NCBI GenBank assembly: GCA_037389465.1
Contig: JAZARR010000268.1
Span: 1 to 64,000 of the forward strand
DNA: 64,000 nucleotides
DNA from: Baylisascaris procyonis
Taxonomy: Eukaryota; Nematoda; Chromadorea; Rhabditida; Ascarididae
Direction of reading: 5' to 3'
Numbering within the stretch: position 1 is the first letter of the stretch; every line of letters begins with the position of its first letter. The translations under genes and the position numbers were made by a program. Positions 35,724 through 48,769 of this stretch are shown in pieces. Below the pieces are notes generated by a model. That model made no database searches. It was not told the DNA's origin and saw only the letters and a program-made list of their open reading frames with translations.

Positions 35724-36646
35724 TCAATGATCCATTTGAGGTTTTAATGTTTTCTGGAGCTTCTGATAGATCTCTTCTTTTAGATTTAGTGAACAGTAAC
35801 ATAACAGCTCGTTCTCTATTTCTGATTCACGGAATGACCTCAGCACGTCAATTACAGTCACGAGTTTCAAAGGAGATGAAAATATACCACTTGCACATTG
35901 CTCCACTTTGCCTGAAATTAGGTCACATCAAGATCTGAAAGTAAAGTGGTAAAAGTGTTCCCACGAACCCATCCCCCCAAACCCTGACAAGGATATTGCA
36001 GTAGGTGCCAAATATTTCAGTCCAAGTCGCATCGGTCTTGAGTGATTCTACAGTAATTGATTCTGCAGTAACAGCGGTGTAGTCTGCTAGCACCTATAGA
36101 GAACCAACTCATGTCGTGCAATGCCTCGGAAATAGACCCATAAAATGACCGTAGTAAAAAGGAGAAGATGAGCGAACTCAACCGGTCGCTGTTGATTTGG
36201 TCAGCTAAAAATGAAGGCAAAAGTTGCGATCAAATATGAAATGGGACCGATTAAAACTCCAGGACTCTTTGTCCTATATGCGTTCAATAAGCATAGGTAG
36301 GATATCACCAACCATCTTTTGGAGAGCAAATTTACAGAAGTCTTCGTCGTTAATGCCATTAAATCGCCGGCTATGCTAGTGAACGTTTCTACAGGTATAA
36401 GATGACAGATGAGTGTGTAGGATTAAGCATGTTACAGACATTTGAGAACCCTCCCTTCTTCCGTCAAGAATTTTGAATTAAAACATCTTATCACTCGTTA
36501 TTTTATTTTTAATGGCTGGATAGAGGATGAAAATGCAGAAAATTAGCGAAAGAAATCGGAGGTGTTGCTTGGCAATAGCACTAAATATACGATCTGGTGT
36601 GGTGGAGGGTCAGCATCTTAATGTTGCTGAGAGCCATGGCCTCGTG
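35724..36646 (-). CDS. C-terminal four-exon chain, right copy
   Basis: Mirror of 26681-27606 with exons at 35724-35911, 36094-36204, 36309-36370 and about 36591-36646. Splice sites and phases are conserved. Coding differences are few, for example SRL for NRL within the third piece's region and HTRS for HRTS. The product ends KTLKPQMDH. Function is unknown. Confidence 0.6.
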
Positions 36647-38109
36647 CTTGTGAAGGTCAGTGTTTTAGATTCACTGAGGGTCAACGCCATAGGCCTTCAA
36701 ATGTCAATCTGCAACATTTTATGCGCAATTCCGTAACATTTTGTCCGCGCTGCCCTGCGATCGAATGGATGGCTTGAAATTTTTCATTAAAATTGGAAAG
36801 TATGCCACTGTTACTTTTAAATGCATGTGAGAGTTCATAGGAAGGAAGCCGTGGGCGAGACTCAGTGTTTTCACTCTCACTCCCATCTAAGGGAGGCCAA
36901 AAGCCGGAGCTCTTCGTGATGCTCGTCCGGTTACCGCCTAAGAAATTACCAATCGAATTCAGCCCATCCATCAAAATCCAATGCCTTGTCACTTTTTTGC
37001 CTTCTAAAATGAGATTAAGGCCAAAGTGGAGCCGTTTGACACGATGAAGGAGATACAAGCCGGATTACAGCAATTGCTTGCAGTGGTTTAGGACAAAGGC
37101 CTACAGGGAATGCCTGAGGGGAAGTGGAATCTGCGGGATCACTGCGTAAATACAGAAGAAAAACATTTCGAAAGGGATGAAAGCCAGATTCTTCCTAATC
37201 ATACCTCATATGGATCTCGTTTCAGTTCCATCAAGGCTACGTTCTCACTGTTTCCGGTGGAGGATAATAGAGGCCACTCATCCACATGAAAGGTTTTTCT
37301 TTGATAGTTTCTTATTCCTGTCATTTTTATCCCTCACTTTCTTCCACGTTACCTTTGAGGAGAAGAAGTTAATCAATTTTCTCCACGCTCCGCGACGTAC
37401 CGTTATGGTCTGCTTTTGCCAACACTTGCTAACTTTTAAATGATTGAGCAGATGTACACATTTTAAAATTACCGGAAGATGCAGAACTCGGTTCTCGTTC
37501 GGACCCTGAAAAGAATCCTTGATCATTCGCTGCATCCGTAGAAGACTTCAGTTTCTTCTCAAATGGTTACTTTTTTGTACCTTAGCCATTTCAAAAATCA
37601 GTTCATGCAATTTCCAATCGTTTCGAAAAGCTCAAAAATCGAAGTTTGGAAAATTATCCACTTTCTGTTACTTGAAATGCAAAGCTGTTGATGTTGTTCG
37701 GCAACCATTTTCCATCAGAAATCGGTGATACTGAATGCGAATTGCGTTTAGATTTAAATGGTGATTCAGAAAATATGACTCGTTTTTGATGGCTCAGCCC
37801 TTCCTCGGAAAATTTGTGAAAACTTTCGAAATCATTCAATAAGAAATTTCGTAATTTTTCGTAGATTTTTACATTCTATGCGAGGTAAAATGAATGCGAA
37901 TTCGTGTGAAGGGAATAAAACAAGCGCAGAAAACGTTCTCAGACTTAGAATTCTTGCGATCGCTGAAAATTTGCATTTTTAAGAAAACAATCACTTTATC
38001 ATTCTGAAAGTTCTGCTCATTTGTCCGTTTTGTACACTAAATGCATTGAAATAAAATAGCAATAGGTATGCTGGAGGCGGCTTACCTAGCTAAGAGGAAT
38101 GCTATAAAA

Positions 38110-38612
38110 TCAGTGATAACCCAGAGTAAATGCTTTCGCGAAATGGCTTTCAGTGAAGATGTACGATGCATTTAACCGCCAACCTTGTTGTGCTCTCTCC
38201 TCTTCAACTCGTCGGAGCAAGTTTCTTTTCAGTGGAAACCGTCCTTTCTCCAGTAATCGTTCGACAGACTTCTTTGTAGGTAATACTCTTTCTTTTTCTC
38301 TGAATCTCTCCCGTGCTTTTAGTTTCGAGAGCTGTCGTTCTCGTTCACTCTTTGAGAGTGGCAGTTCTTGTTCCATACATCTTACTACCGATTGTCTTCT
38401 TGAACGCGGTCGTTTCTGCTGAACGGTCCTCTCTATCGATTTTCTCTTTGAAGGTGAACGCTCGTATTCTTTGACATTCTCTGGCAGCTTTTCCTCCGAA
38501 GACAATCGCTCCTTCTCAGTATTTCTTTGCATTGATTTCGGCGTCGATTCCACCTTATCATTTCTGCGCGCTTTATTGGGTTCACCGCTGCTATCGTTTT
38601 CTTCGGAGTTAT
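38110..38612 (-). CDS. Ser/Arg/Glu/Lys-rich coding exon, right copy
   Basis: Counterpart of 24714-25225, identical in almost all codons. Near the end one base is missing relative to the left (CACTGAAAGCC against CACTCGAAAGCC), which changes only the last residues of the unspliced frame and would not matter if the exon ends at the GTTGGC donor. Confidence 0.5.
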
Positions 38613-38712
38613 CTGTGAATCGAAACAAATTCAATGAAATAAGAAAAAATTCATTACTCTTCTGTATGCACAAGAAGTCAAATCAAATTATGCAAAAAAT
38701 AAAGGAGTAACG

Positions 38713-41100
38713 TCACTGCGATTAGTTTTTGATCGTCAAATTATTGCTGTTATGGCACATTAACCCCTAAGGTGTCTGAGTCTATTTGCTCGAAATACTC
38801 TGCGATCGTTCTACTTTTTTCATTTTGTTGTTGCTTTTATTATTTGTTTTATTGATATATTCTTCTTATTCATTTACCTTTTGTGCTTTTCCCATTCAAG
38901 GATCTCAAAATAAGAATGAAAATAAAATTACTTCGAAATAACCAAAATGGGATAGATGAAACACTTGAAAAAAATATTTGGCTTTTTCGAAATGAAACGA
39001 TAAAAATTCCGAGAAAGTCACGCTTCCTCACGTGCAATGAAACAATATATTTTTCGAAACGGCACAGCAGACGTTCAGCGCATTTTTTTCAACATCAATT
39101 TGTAATACTGAGTATGTATGAGTTACTATGCAGCGTATGAATCGATTGAACAAGTTCGGTTTTTATCTTTTGAATTTAATACACCAATAAGTGGCCAAAA
39201 ATTGCGATTTTCCCATCCAGTTTATGAAATTAAACAGATGTATGCGAAATCTACACGCAGCAGAGAGAAGATGGAAACTTTTGAGAAGTTAACGTCGTTT
39301 CGTTTACAGCAGTAAATCCAAAAACTAGTCGAACTGAACTTCAGGAAACAATAACTGTCAACTATTCAAAATTCGATTGGCTCAAGGATTGGCTCAAGGA
39401 CCTTGATCAGATAAGTTCTTTGTGATTAAAGGTGAGCGATAATGAAGTTTTAAAAGGCAAAGTTAGCATGTGAAGATTTTCAAGTTTCACTTGAAGCAAG
39501 AAGTTGAAAAGTAAAAACAAGAAGATTTTCTAGGATATTCGGTCATTATTTTCCAAAATATTCGGTCATTGAAGTTTGGCAGCCTTTGTTATTCGACCAT
39601 TCGACCGCAAAACCTTTACTGCTTGAGGGAACATCTTGGATCTTTAAACCTCAGCCTTAGAATGTGATGCGGGCAACAGGATTGCATCTCAGGAAGTTCA
39701 TACAAAAGTGAGTTTCTTTTGCTCTTCAATGTACCTTTGAAACTGTCATCAAGAATTCACTACTTACTTAAAGTTGGTTCATTGTCGAATTTCATTTACA
39801 AAATTAATGTGAAAAGAAACTGCAGTAAAATTAACTTAATGGTTTCTCGTTAACTTCATAAGCAATATGAAAGAAATGCTGTTTTATCCACAAAATGTGT
39901 TGGCTTTCAAGGAATTTGAAAGCAAAAGGAAACGAAAAAAGAGACTAATTGGTTTCCAGCGTTGTCATGATGAGCACATTTAAACGGATCAATTTCCTGT
40001 CTCATCTTCTTGAAAGCTAAACGCATTCTCTTTTAGGCCGCCAGAAGATCAAATATGTTGAATTCCGCGAGGAATTTTCTGTTCCTAGTCGTTTTTTTCC
40101 AAATCTTTTGTAGAATACTGATTATTTTATAATTATAGCTTTCAATATAGCGACCACTCATTTGAAAAGTAGAAAGATTATATATCTCAACGTTTATGAT
40201 AAAAAGTCACTATAAAATAAGAGAAAGACGGAAACAAACGTTGTCTTTTATCGTCATTGTCAGAATTCTCCACAAGTACTTCCGCTGAATAGATAATCGT
40301 AAAATTACAATAATAAGGTATTGCCGCAAATTCAATTCCTCTTGCAGCTTTTGGTATACCTAACTTCAGCGGTTATATCAAAAATATTTAAGCATTCGCT
40401 GAGATAAATCAAAAATTCAACTATAAAACCGTTGAGTGATGTTCGATGAAAGAGTATTGAAGGTGATCTCTGTTGTCTAACTTAGTGTTTAAAAAAAGAT
40501 TGCGCTTTCGGCGTATATTTTATGAATGAGCTAAATACATTTCTTCCACTTGTTGGAAATGGGTAAACAATTCGTTCCTCGTCCTTCTAGTCTTTCGAAT
40601 GATTTCATTTGCTATCGGCGTTTTTGTTGAACACTCCTCATTATTTCAATAGTTGACAACATGTGAATGTTTACATCATCAAAAATTCAACGAAGCGTAC
40701 TCTTTTATGGGCTTTCCCCTCCTATATGAAGTCGATGTTATTTCAAACCACCCATCATTATTTCAAGCAACCTTGAAAGGTATGCGTGGAGGTTTCCGTT
40801 CGCATAGATTAGGTGGGAGGAGGGAGGGGAAGCGAGTACAGATCTTAATCTAGTACTTCTATGTGTACGACTGGCAAGTGGATGCTCTAAATACTTTACA
40901 TTTTTTTCATTGTGCAAAGACAACATTCCAAGGGTTAGGACGGCGGTGGGATACGAAAAAGGTATTAGAAGGATTGAAGGAGATCTGGTTTGCGGGGATA
41001 ACCAAATCGCTCTTTTGTTTACGGGTCTTACTTGCACTGCCGTTTTAGTTGATGCATTCTTACCACATAGATATCGGTTTTTACTCTACAACACTAAGAA
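38713..41100. other. Right-arm interval without a firm gene
   Basis: Mirror of 22.3-24.6 kb. It contains the same ambiguous open frames at 40738-41037 (minus) and 40910-41176 (plus), and AT-rich sequence elsewhere. Confidence 0.4.
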
Positions 41101-41118
41101 AGCGTCCACAGACAATAC

Positions 41119-42026
41119 CTTCTTCCGAATCTTGTTCTTCTATTTCCTCTTCAATACGTATGTCTTCTTCTACTGACTGAAATGTACATCAGACAATTTA
41201 GAGTTGCTACAAAGAAGCCTATCGTGATAATGCCTTGCATTGCTCCAGAAAGACCGCTTCCGGGCACATCATGAAATGCGACCTCCACTTTCCCTATTTT
41301 TCACCACCACTCCCCGTTAGGTTAGTAGTTTTTTTCGAATCCAGTAATGTAATTAATTTTTCACATATACCATCAGTAATCCACCAGTCAGCAATCCACT
41401 GGAAGAAAAATATGGGTGTTATAGTTTAGCAGCATGCATTTTGAGGCAGGTTGCTTAGCTATGCCATCCGAATAAAGGTGCTTTGAAACAATGAAAAAAT
41501 TTTATCAAGATGTTAGTGTGACTATCACTGCATGTAAATGCTCAATTGTTAACACTGAGTTAATTTCCAGTCACATTAACTTCGACTGGGATATTCCAGC
41601 AATCACCTAACATTCCCGCTGTCTCATCTCTATCGCTAAATTTTGCAATCAACATGGTTAAGCTCATGCAAAAAAAGAAAAACAACGAGCAATTGAAAAA
41701 TCATTGTATGACACCTACTGTTTATCCGAGATTGAACTATCAAAAAAAAAAAAAATACAACCATTACTTGGATTAATTAAATGACCGACATTAAATATTC
41801 ATATTTCAGTCTTTTTTAAAATTCAGCCTGCATTTATAATCGTTGAATGAATTGATGTAGAGTGCAGATCACCGACCGGTTTGCACATCCAAATTTGTCC
41901 TTTGTCAGTAACAGTTATTCCAAATGAGGTGTCATTGTGAGTTCTGACTCCACCATCAACAACTATAAAATGACAAACGGCTGTACAAATCGTAGAGATT
42001 AGAGCTGTTGTTATCCGATGGTTTAT
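41119..42026 (-). CDS. Putative multi-exon gene with acidic C-terminal exon, right copy
   Basis: Mirror of 21300-22207 without the 0.24-kb insert. The acidic last exon reads SVEEDIRIEEEIEEQDSEE, and the preceding exon KVEVAFHDVPGSGLSGAM. Acceptor and donor sites are kept. The signal-peptide-like piece has an extra T in a run of seven and an extra A, so its frame is broken here while intact on the left. Confidence 0.4.
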
Positions 42027-42212
42027 GAAAGAGCACTGTTGTAGATTTCATGAATGACGACAGTTCATAGCGTCACGTCATGAAAATGGCGAAGAGTGTT
42101 TCCGCTATTTAATGCTTACTTCAACATTGCGTTTAGTTACTTTCCTATTTAATGTAATTGCGTTTATTACTTGACCACCAATGAGAAAGAAAGAAAGAAA
42201 TGAAGCAAGAGA

Positions 42213-42747
42213 TCAGACGCAATTTATTTGTCTACTTTTGAATAAACGAGGAACACTGATGTTGCCATCTTCCACAGTCTTTATTTCTTCTCCGCTGCAA
42301 TTTTGATATGTGTTTCATTATAATATCACTAGTACTACACATTCAAACTTCATTACTCACGAATTTTTCTGTTTTTAGAAATAAATATTGCCAGCGTAAA
42401 AATACTTGAATTGCGAACAAACTTACTGATTATTTTGAATTTAGTTTCGCCAATTTCAGCGCCTCTAATGAATGGCTCTCGAGGGTCATAGCAGGAAGGC
42501 GCGATTATGTAACGCACTGACAAATAATTGCCACCAACCTTTCCGGGCTGGAAAAAACGATTTGTCAACATCTCTTTTGAAACATCTTAACACTCACATA
42601 TGAATGCAGTCAGGTTCAGAAGAAAATCTGGTGGCGAAAGGGGTGTCTGTGAAGGGGGATTCTCTAAAACCATCATGCCATCTGGAATGAAAGTTTTCCT
42701 TCAAAGTGGTGGTGAGAGCGGAAACTGCTTTCTCTTGAGAATTGCTA
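42213..42747 (-). CDS. RYIIAPSCYDPREPF gene, right copy
   Basis: The exon at 42427-42547 matches left 20543-20663 with two bases changed (SVRY for SPRY) and a synonymous change. A 50-nt intron (42548-42597) separates it from an upstream exon whose longest frame encodes SNSQEKAVSALTTTLKENFH and DTPFATRFSSEPDCI. That exon ends in a phase that does not meet the next exon, so the join is uncertain. The terminal exon differs from the left by several indels and would end RLFKSRQINCV. The function is not recognised. Confidence 0.4.
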
Positions 42748-43182
42748 CTTTACATTCTCGCAAATGGCCTATAAAGGAAGAGCGAGAATGTTTTTTTTAA
42801 ACATAAATCGTGCTCATTCTTTCAAAGAGTTGTTATTTAACGGCGTAACTCTTCAATAAATTATTTTCTGCAAGAGATCGCAAATCTTTATATGCCACCT
42901 CATGACTGGTGGCCTCATTATAACAACACAAGATGCTAGGTGCCGACAGTTTGCTGTATTTGCATTGAATGAGTAACACCGAATTACTCATCACAGTACA
43001 GATCGTTCGTTTTGAATTGACCGTTTGAAAATATGAGCATCCAACATTTGGTATCCTTTTCTTCAAATTCCATCATTGACTTTACTACCTATCGTCAAAA
43101 ATTTATCGGATGAGTTGATGACGAAATTTCTTTCATTTGCTGTCACCAAAACAGTTTAATATGGTTAATTACAAGTATATCA

Positions 43183-43701
43183 ATGAAGACGAAGAGCCAT
43201 GCAAATTGTTGCATTGCTTCTAATCGAGTAAGAGTGGAGTGATTGATCAGCTCGTTTCAAGTCGGTTTATGCACTCAGAAATTATTTCGTCACTTCAGGA
43301 TCGACCACGTTATTTGAATATCATCAATTCTCATCTCCTTTTCAGTATAGACGAAAGGGATAGCGTTTTTTTTTTAATAAATCGACTCGACAAATAAGAT
43401 AATCTCAAGAAAGCCACAATAAGTGACTTTTAGTTTGTCCCGTGCGGCGCATTATGTTGAACTTGTCAAAAATTCAAAAATTGCTCGTATATTTTCAGAA
43501 ATACCAATGCACCCATATATTTGCTGTTTTCATGAAGTCACTGTCTGAAGGTTGTTGCATAAAGAGACAATAACTTGCTTTTTATTACTGCCCCTTTTGT
43601 CGGTTGTGCTATACTATCCCTTATTGTGGAAATTATTGTTCATAGAAAATGCTAGAAAAGAAGTGTGGGAATTTGTGAGTAAAGGTCTTGGTGAAGAGTG
43701 A
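43183..43701 (+). CDS. Small three-exon chain ending WEFVSKGLGEE, right copy
   Basis: The exons are: 43183-43227 (MKTKSHANCCIASNR, donor CGA|GTAAGA), 43499-43550 (KYQCTHIFAVFMKSLSE, acceptor ATTTTCAG, donor AAG|GTTGTT) and 43646-43701 (ENARKEVWEFVSKGLGEE and TGA). Phases are 0 and 1 and join exactly. The ATG may be internal, because the frame continues upstream through LIWLITSIS. AATAAA lies at 43940-43945. A 68-codon hydrophobic frame (43698-43904) overlaps the stop and is conserved in both arms, but it is probably 3' untranslated sequence. No family is recognised. Confidence 0.5.
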
Positions 43702-44212
43702 TGTGTTATATTTTAATGATGAAAGTAGTTTATTGCGATCTGTTTTATCTTAATTTAATATGGCAAGTTGTTTTGCTCAAAGCTGTGTTCGTTCGATTGG
43801 TCTTGATTTCTTTAACACTGCGGGTTATAATTTCCCCTTCGATGGCCGTATTCGGAAATGAACAGGTAGCGGCGGCTTTGTTTGCGTCGATGGTGTTTTC
43901 ATAACCTATTTGTAATGATTATGCTCGTCTTTCTGCTCTAATAAACGGCCAACATTATCGTGCTGAGGTTCTAAACGACGGCATTGTCACCGGTGTTTTT
44001 CTGACGCACTCTCAAGGATGAAGCAACAACCGTAACTTCAACTGTTCATATGTCATCCATCCAAACATAATTTGAGAAGCCGTGTTCAGCTTTGCAGGAA
44101 AATTTCACCAGTGCACCCGCCACTGATGGGGCCAGTCTCATATGATGTAAAATAGCCTGATATTGGCTAGAGACGGCCTATCTGACTGGCAGCGATGCCC
44201 AAGGAAATTCAG

Positions 44213-44405
44213 GGGGATTGGGGGCTCTGATGTATGTGAGGAACAAATTTTAGAAAGGTTCGTGACGTCGGCATCCCTCTCGAATGCTTGGGAATTGTCT
44301 CACAACAAGATTGTTAATTTAAAAATTGAACGGGTTTCATTATCTGCCCTTCTTTATGCCGTCATTAGGGCAGTTTATCTTACAGGTGGACTAGACTACC
44401 CGTAG
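44213..44405 (+). CDS. Terminal exon SDVCEEQILER type, right copy
   Basis: After the acceptor AAATTCAG (44212) a single frame runs to TAG. It contains GIGGSDVCEEQILERF, SNAWELSHNKIVNLKIERV and AVIRAVYLTGGLDYP. It aligns to 18597-18790 with only an in-frame length change. Upstream exons were not found within the next 300 bp. The product is not recognised. Confidence 0.45.
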
Positions 44406-46188
44406 AATTGAATTTCATGATAGCTTCAATTATCACTGCATCATTTATTTTTGAGTTGAATTTTTTCAGATGTAATACATATCCGGCGATATACTAAAAG
44501 TTCACGAGCGCTGCGATGAAAGAGTGAAGAAAACTGAAAAGTAAAAAAAACGCATTTCTTAATTTTCAGTGAAAATGAAATAATCAGATCACATAGAAAT
44601 ACTCTGAGAGTTTTTTTTGGAAAAAAGAACACTTTCTTTGGGATTTGCATAGGCTGTTATACTGATCGAGAGGATGATGCACTCACAGCGAAACCACAGC
44701 GAAACAAATATGCAAATTAGGGGATTCTGATTTTTTATGAATAGTCGCGATTTTTAAACAGTCAGAAGATAGTGTGAGAAGGTGAGGTCTTTTCACATCG
44801 AGATTCACTTTTATCATTCAGTTTTATCACCGTATTTATTTAAGCGAGGATCACTCAGAGTGGTGATAACTGCCAGAAAATATAAGATCAATGCGATGGT
44901 CTCAACGAACGTAGATGAAGATAACAAAACATAGGAAAGCAAAAGAATGGGGAGGGGGAGGGGTAGGTGAACTGACTAAGTAGTAGAGATTAGAAACTTG
45001 CCATTAAGAAAATTTGAAGATTAAAAGATTAGCAACTGAATCTAGATGAAATTTACGTGCAGAATAGTGGTAGTATGTATTTGATGAATTTACGCCCTGG
45101 AGGAATTCACAAGGAAAAAGAGAAACAAACTTAACTAGGTAGTGGATTTCAAAGAACTTTTGTAGAATCTTAATGGAAGTGAAAAAATGATAGATGCCGA
45201 ACGAGTAATAAAAGGAATGTACGATGGATGTATCACGAAAAAAATCACTGGACAGCAAATAAAACAATAAAAAATCTGATTGCAGATGTATTGAAGAAGA
45301 ATGCCAAAAAGTGCACATCATGATATCAACAAAATTAGAGCCCTACTGAATTTAAATAAACATTCCAAGCTTCATAGAATACTTCATTTTGAAATAGATG
45401 TGCTATGCCAACCTTGTAATATTTAAAATATCGACTTTTTAGTTTTACTTTAAAAGCGACACGCTGATCTCCAACACACAACATTCGATGTCTTGAAACA
45501 CCACCAGCAGTTGTTATCTGAAATTGTCGCCGTTTGAGAAGACACCTCCTTTGTTGTCTTCAGAGTGCTATTTTTGTGCATCTCGTTGGAGCTAAAGCGT
45601 TACAACAATGCATAAGCTGAACTAGTGCCGGTAAAACACCAATCTGTCTCATAGGTACCATTGTTGCATGCCTATTATGTATACATTTGCTCACTAACGT
45701 GAAGAAGAACTTCTGCATGAACTGATCAATGGAAAGCCACATTGTCGGTCTCACATTTTATTATGCGCCAAATTGGTCAACGTTTAAATAATCCTTTTCG
45801 TGCACCAACCTCGACCATAATCAATCTTATTTTTGATGCTTTCCACCTAATACAACACTCATTTAGATCTTAAAGTGACTAAGTGAAGAAAAATTTGCAA
45901 CTTGAACCTCAGCGGTAGCAGGAGTGATGTAAATTGCAGCTGGCATATCGAGAAATTTACAAGGCCTCCGAATTCATCGATTTATGGACTTTATGTAGAA
46001 CAAACCGCGAACGACACCAAAAATTGGAAAACTGAGATCATATCAAACTGAAAAGAAAACTTTAATTTTGCTCGAAAATACATATAAGCAAATCAGTGGG
46101 TTATAATCTCTTGGTAACCTCGCTAGAAAGTTGAATGGAAAATGAGCTCGGATGAAAAATGAAAATGGGATTCATTTTTATGCAAAAT

Positions 46189-46190
<2 letters not shown>

Positions 46191-46242
<52 letters not shown>
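46191..46242. repeat. (TA)n microsatellite, right arm, tract 1
   Basis: About 26 AT units. It corresponds to the tract near 16805 in the left arm but is longer. Confidence 0.95.
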
Positions 46243-46246
<4 letters not shown>

Positions 46247-46253
46247 CATACTC

Positions 46254-46404
46254 ATGACATTGTTATATGATTCAGCGCTTTGTCCGAAAAATCCACAAAT
46301 TTTTGAAATTTCAGTCCCGTGGCGACGTTCCGCATGGGCCCTTCAAACATAACGATCTGTCTAGCTAATTTTCCTCCTGCTTTTCTTCTCCATGTTGACA
46401 AGTT

Positions 46405-46438
<34 letters not shown>

Positions 46439-46531
46439 GAAAGGGATGACATTGTCCTTATATGATTCACCCGCAGTTGTTTCTTTGTCCGAAAATTTTC
46501 AGATCCGCGAATTTTTGAAATTTCCACTATG
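46254..46531. repeat. Local duplication around TA tracts in the right arm
   Basis: A block beginning near GACATTGTTATATGATTCA and running through TTTGTCCGAAAA...TTTTTGAAATTTC occurs twice (46254-46315 and about 46447-46531). The left arm has one copy at about 16567-16629. A second TA tract (46409-46435) lies between the two copies. Confidence 0.7.
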
Positions 46532-47290
46532 TTTCAGGCCCATTCGGTCTTCTTACCATCAAAGCACTCACTCTTACCGTTGGTACACCGTTGGTAGTGG
46601 CGTTTCCATCATTCAAACATTTCCGAGTAGTTGATCTTCTTCTACTATATAAATTTTTCCAAGCGACTCCTAGCTAATTTTCCTCCTGTCGTTTCACTCG
46701 ATTCAAAACGTCGCCATTTCAACGTTGCTCTTTGAGTTGTGATACAAAAAAAGTCTGTGAATCAGGTGGACATGAAAGGAGGCTGTGGAACAATTGTTAC
46801 CCTGTGTTGGATAACTAGCGACCGACAGATTAATAGCGTTCTGTTTGCCACGAGATATGTGGAAAGGGAAGGTTGTGGACCTCGGGCTTGGCCATCGGGC
46901 ATGACAAGCAAAGCGCTTGTCCTATCTCAACAAATAAATTAAAAATGTGATTAGAAGCATCCGCAGTTGTTTCTGTCTGGCAGCTTTCATGAAGATTTTC
47001 AGATAAAAACTACTGTTTGTCACCAATCGGCTAGAACTTTTCCTATTTTTGTGATAAACTCGTGGATCTTCATGGGATTTCGACGTTCTTTAAAATCGGT
47101 TTGCATAAAGAACATTTTATTTTATTTTGCAAACCACGGCAAGTAATTGTGATAACATTGTGGTCGATTTTGTTGCAAAGGTCAGATGCATTGGGTATCA
47201 CTCCAGTTATCGCTATTTCGTAAAATAATAAAGCCGTTAATTCACTTTGACGTCTTTTTCGCGATGTCTATAACGCACTTACCTGCTTTG

Positions 47291-47292
<2 letters not shown>

Positions 47293-47335
<43 letters not shown>
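47293..47335. repeat. (TA)n microsatellite, right arm, tract 3
   Basis: About 21 TA units. The matching left-arm sequence near 15860 has no TA tract at all. Confidence 0.95.
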
Positions 47336-47338
<3 letters not shown>

Positions 47339-48424
47339 ATGGTCAAGCTACCGTAGAAGTTGATCTTGCTTCTAATATATAAATTTTCCTAATTGTGTTT
47401 GCTGACGACTTTTCTGATCGACGCATTACTGACAAAACTATTGTACCTACATGTTAATATGTAATTTTTTTCGGCAGATTCAAAAAGGAGAAAAATATGA
47501 GTAGAAAAATTCACTTAAGAGAAGAGTTAGGTGGAACGGAAAGTGCTTGCCCATGTATGCATTGAAAAGCCGGTCCGTAGCATCAATACCATTTTTTCTT
47601 CCATTATGTTGGAAAGGTGTAAGCAGCGAAGTTATTTAACAGCGAAGGTCTCACAATGACATTATTGAGATTTTTGAATCAGAAGATACGGCAAAGTTCC
47701 TTCATACTAGAATCTACTCAAGAATCTTCGGAAGTGTCCTGGCCCAATTTAAGCACTTTGTTTTCTCAAGAAGGTATTAGTCCATGATGACTGCACTCGA
47801 AATAACCTCATAACAGAAGCTTCTCGAATTTCATTTAAAATCTTAGGCAGTAGCGCTCATGACAGGACGGTAAACTGATGAGAAGTGCTGCTAAGAACAA
47901 TTCTAGCGGTTTTATCTCAGCGGCATTTCTTTTGATTTATTAGCTTTCCAAGCGCTTTGAAAAAGGACTATTCTTCAAAAAGACGTTTCACAAAAGTCTG
48001 TTTTAAAAATGGTATTAATCTATTGTAGATGAATTTTATGAAGCATGTGGACAATGAAATTTTCCGTCACTTTCTTCACCCTTGAACATTTTCTCGATTT
48101 GTTGTTCAGTGCCTGCATCTTTACCTTTATTCTGCAGATTATGTTAACAGGTGGTGAAAAACAACAGAAACTACTGAATTCCACCCCAATATGCAAATAA
48201 ATGCACTGATGGGTTAATGGAAAATGCATGCAGGCGCATGGGTGCACATTGGCGATTGCTATTACTTAAATATAGAAGTGCCATTAAGTAGCGCTGATAA
48301 GACGCTAAACGACGAGGAACTGCAAGGAATATCAGCAAAGGCCAGATCAACTGCTTTCGTGTAGAGCAGTAGAAAGGACGAACACAGGACAGATCAAACT
48401 GTCTACGAATGCTTTGATGGTCTC

Positions 48425-48694
48425 ATGGTTGAACAAACTGTCTATAAATGCCTTGAGGCAAAACTCGGGAGAGCGTATTTGCTTGCAGAGTCAGTGTTAG
48501 TTTCGGTGTTCCTGACGGATTCGAAGAGCATCGGGTGCGCCGGCGTTGGAGCGGCGTGCTATGGTCGTCAGTCGCACAGGGGCACTGTGGATAGTGCGGA
48601 GGCCATGTTGGGCAAGCCTTCGTCCTCCCTTCCCCATCCCCGATCTCCTTATTTGTGCGCCGTTTTATGTCAATTTGTTTTAAGCGTTGAATAA
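48425..48694 (+). CDS. 89-residue intronless frame, distant LAMTOR5-like start (right copy)
   Basis: Mirror of 14502-14771 with a true ATG and AATAAA overlapping the stop (48690-48695). Differences from the left are a handful of residues (GRAY for GGAY, CYGRQ for CYDRQ, GKPSS for GKSSS) and no indels, although the surrounding arms do carry indels. It is convergent with the exon at 48770-48969 on the other strand. The family suggestion is weak and rests on the N-terminal MVEQT and TDS motifs. Confidence 0.45.
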   Translation: MVEQTVYKCLEAKLGRAYLLAESVLVSVFLTDSKSIGCAGVGAACYGRQSHRGTVDSAEAMLGKPSSSLPHPRSPYLCAVLCQFVLSVE

Positions 48695-48769
48695 AACCTT
48701 GACTTCTTTTACTGTGCCAGCTTCTCAGAGTACATGATAAAAGCCTCAAGACAAACTAAACACCCTTAC

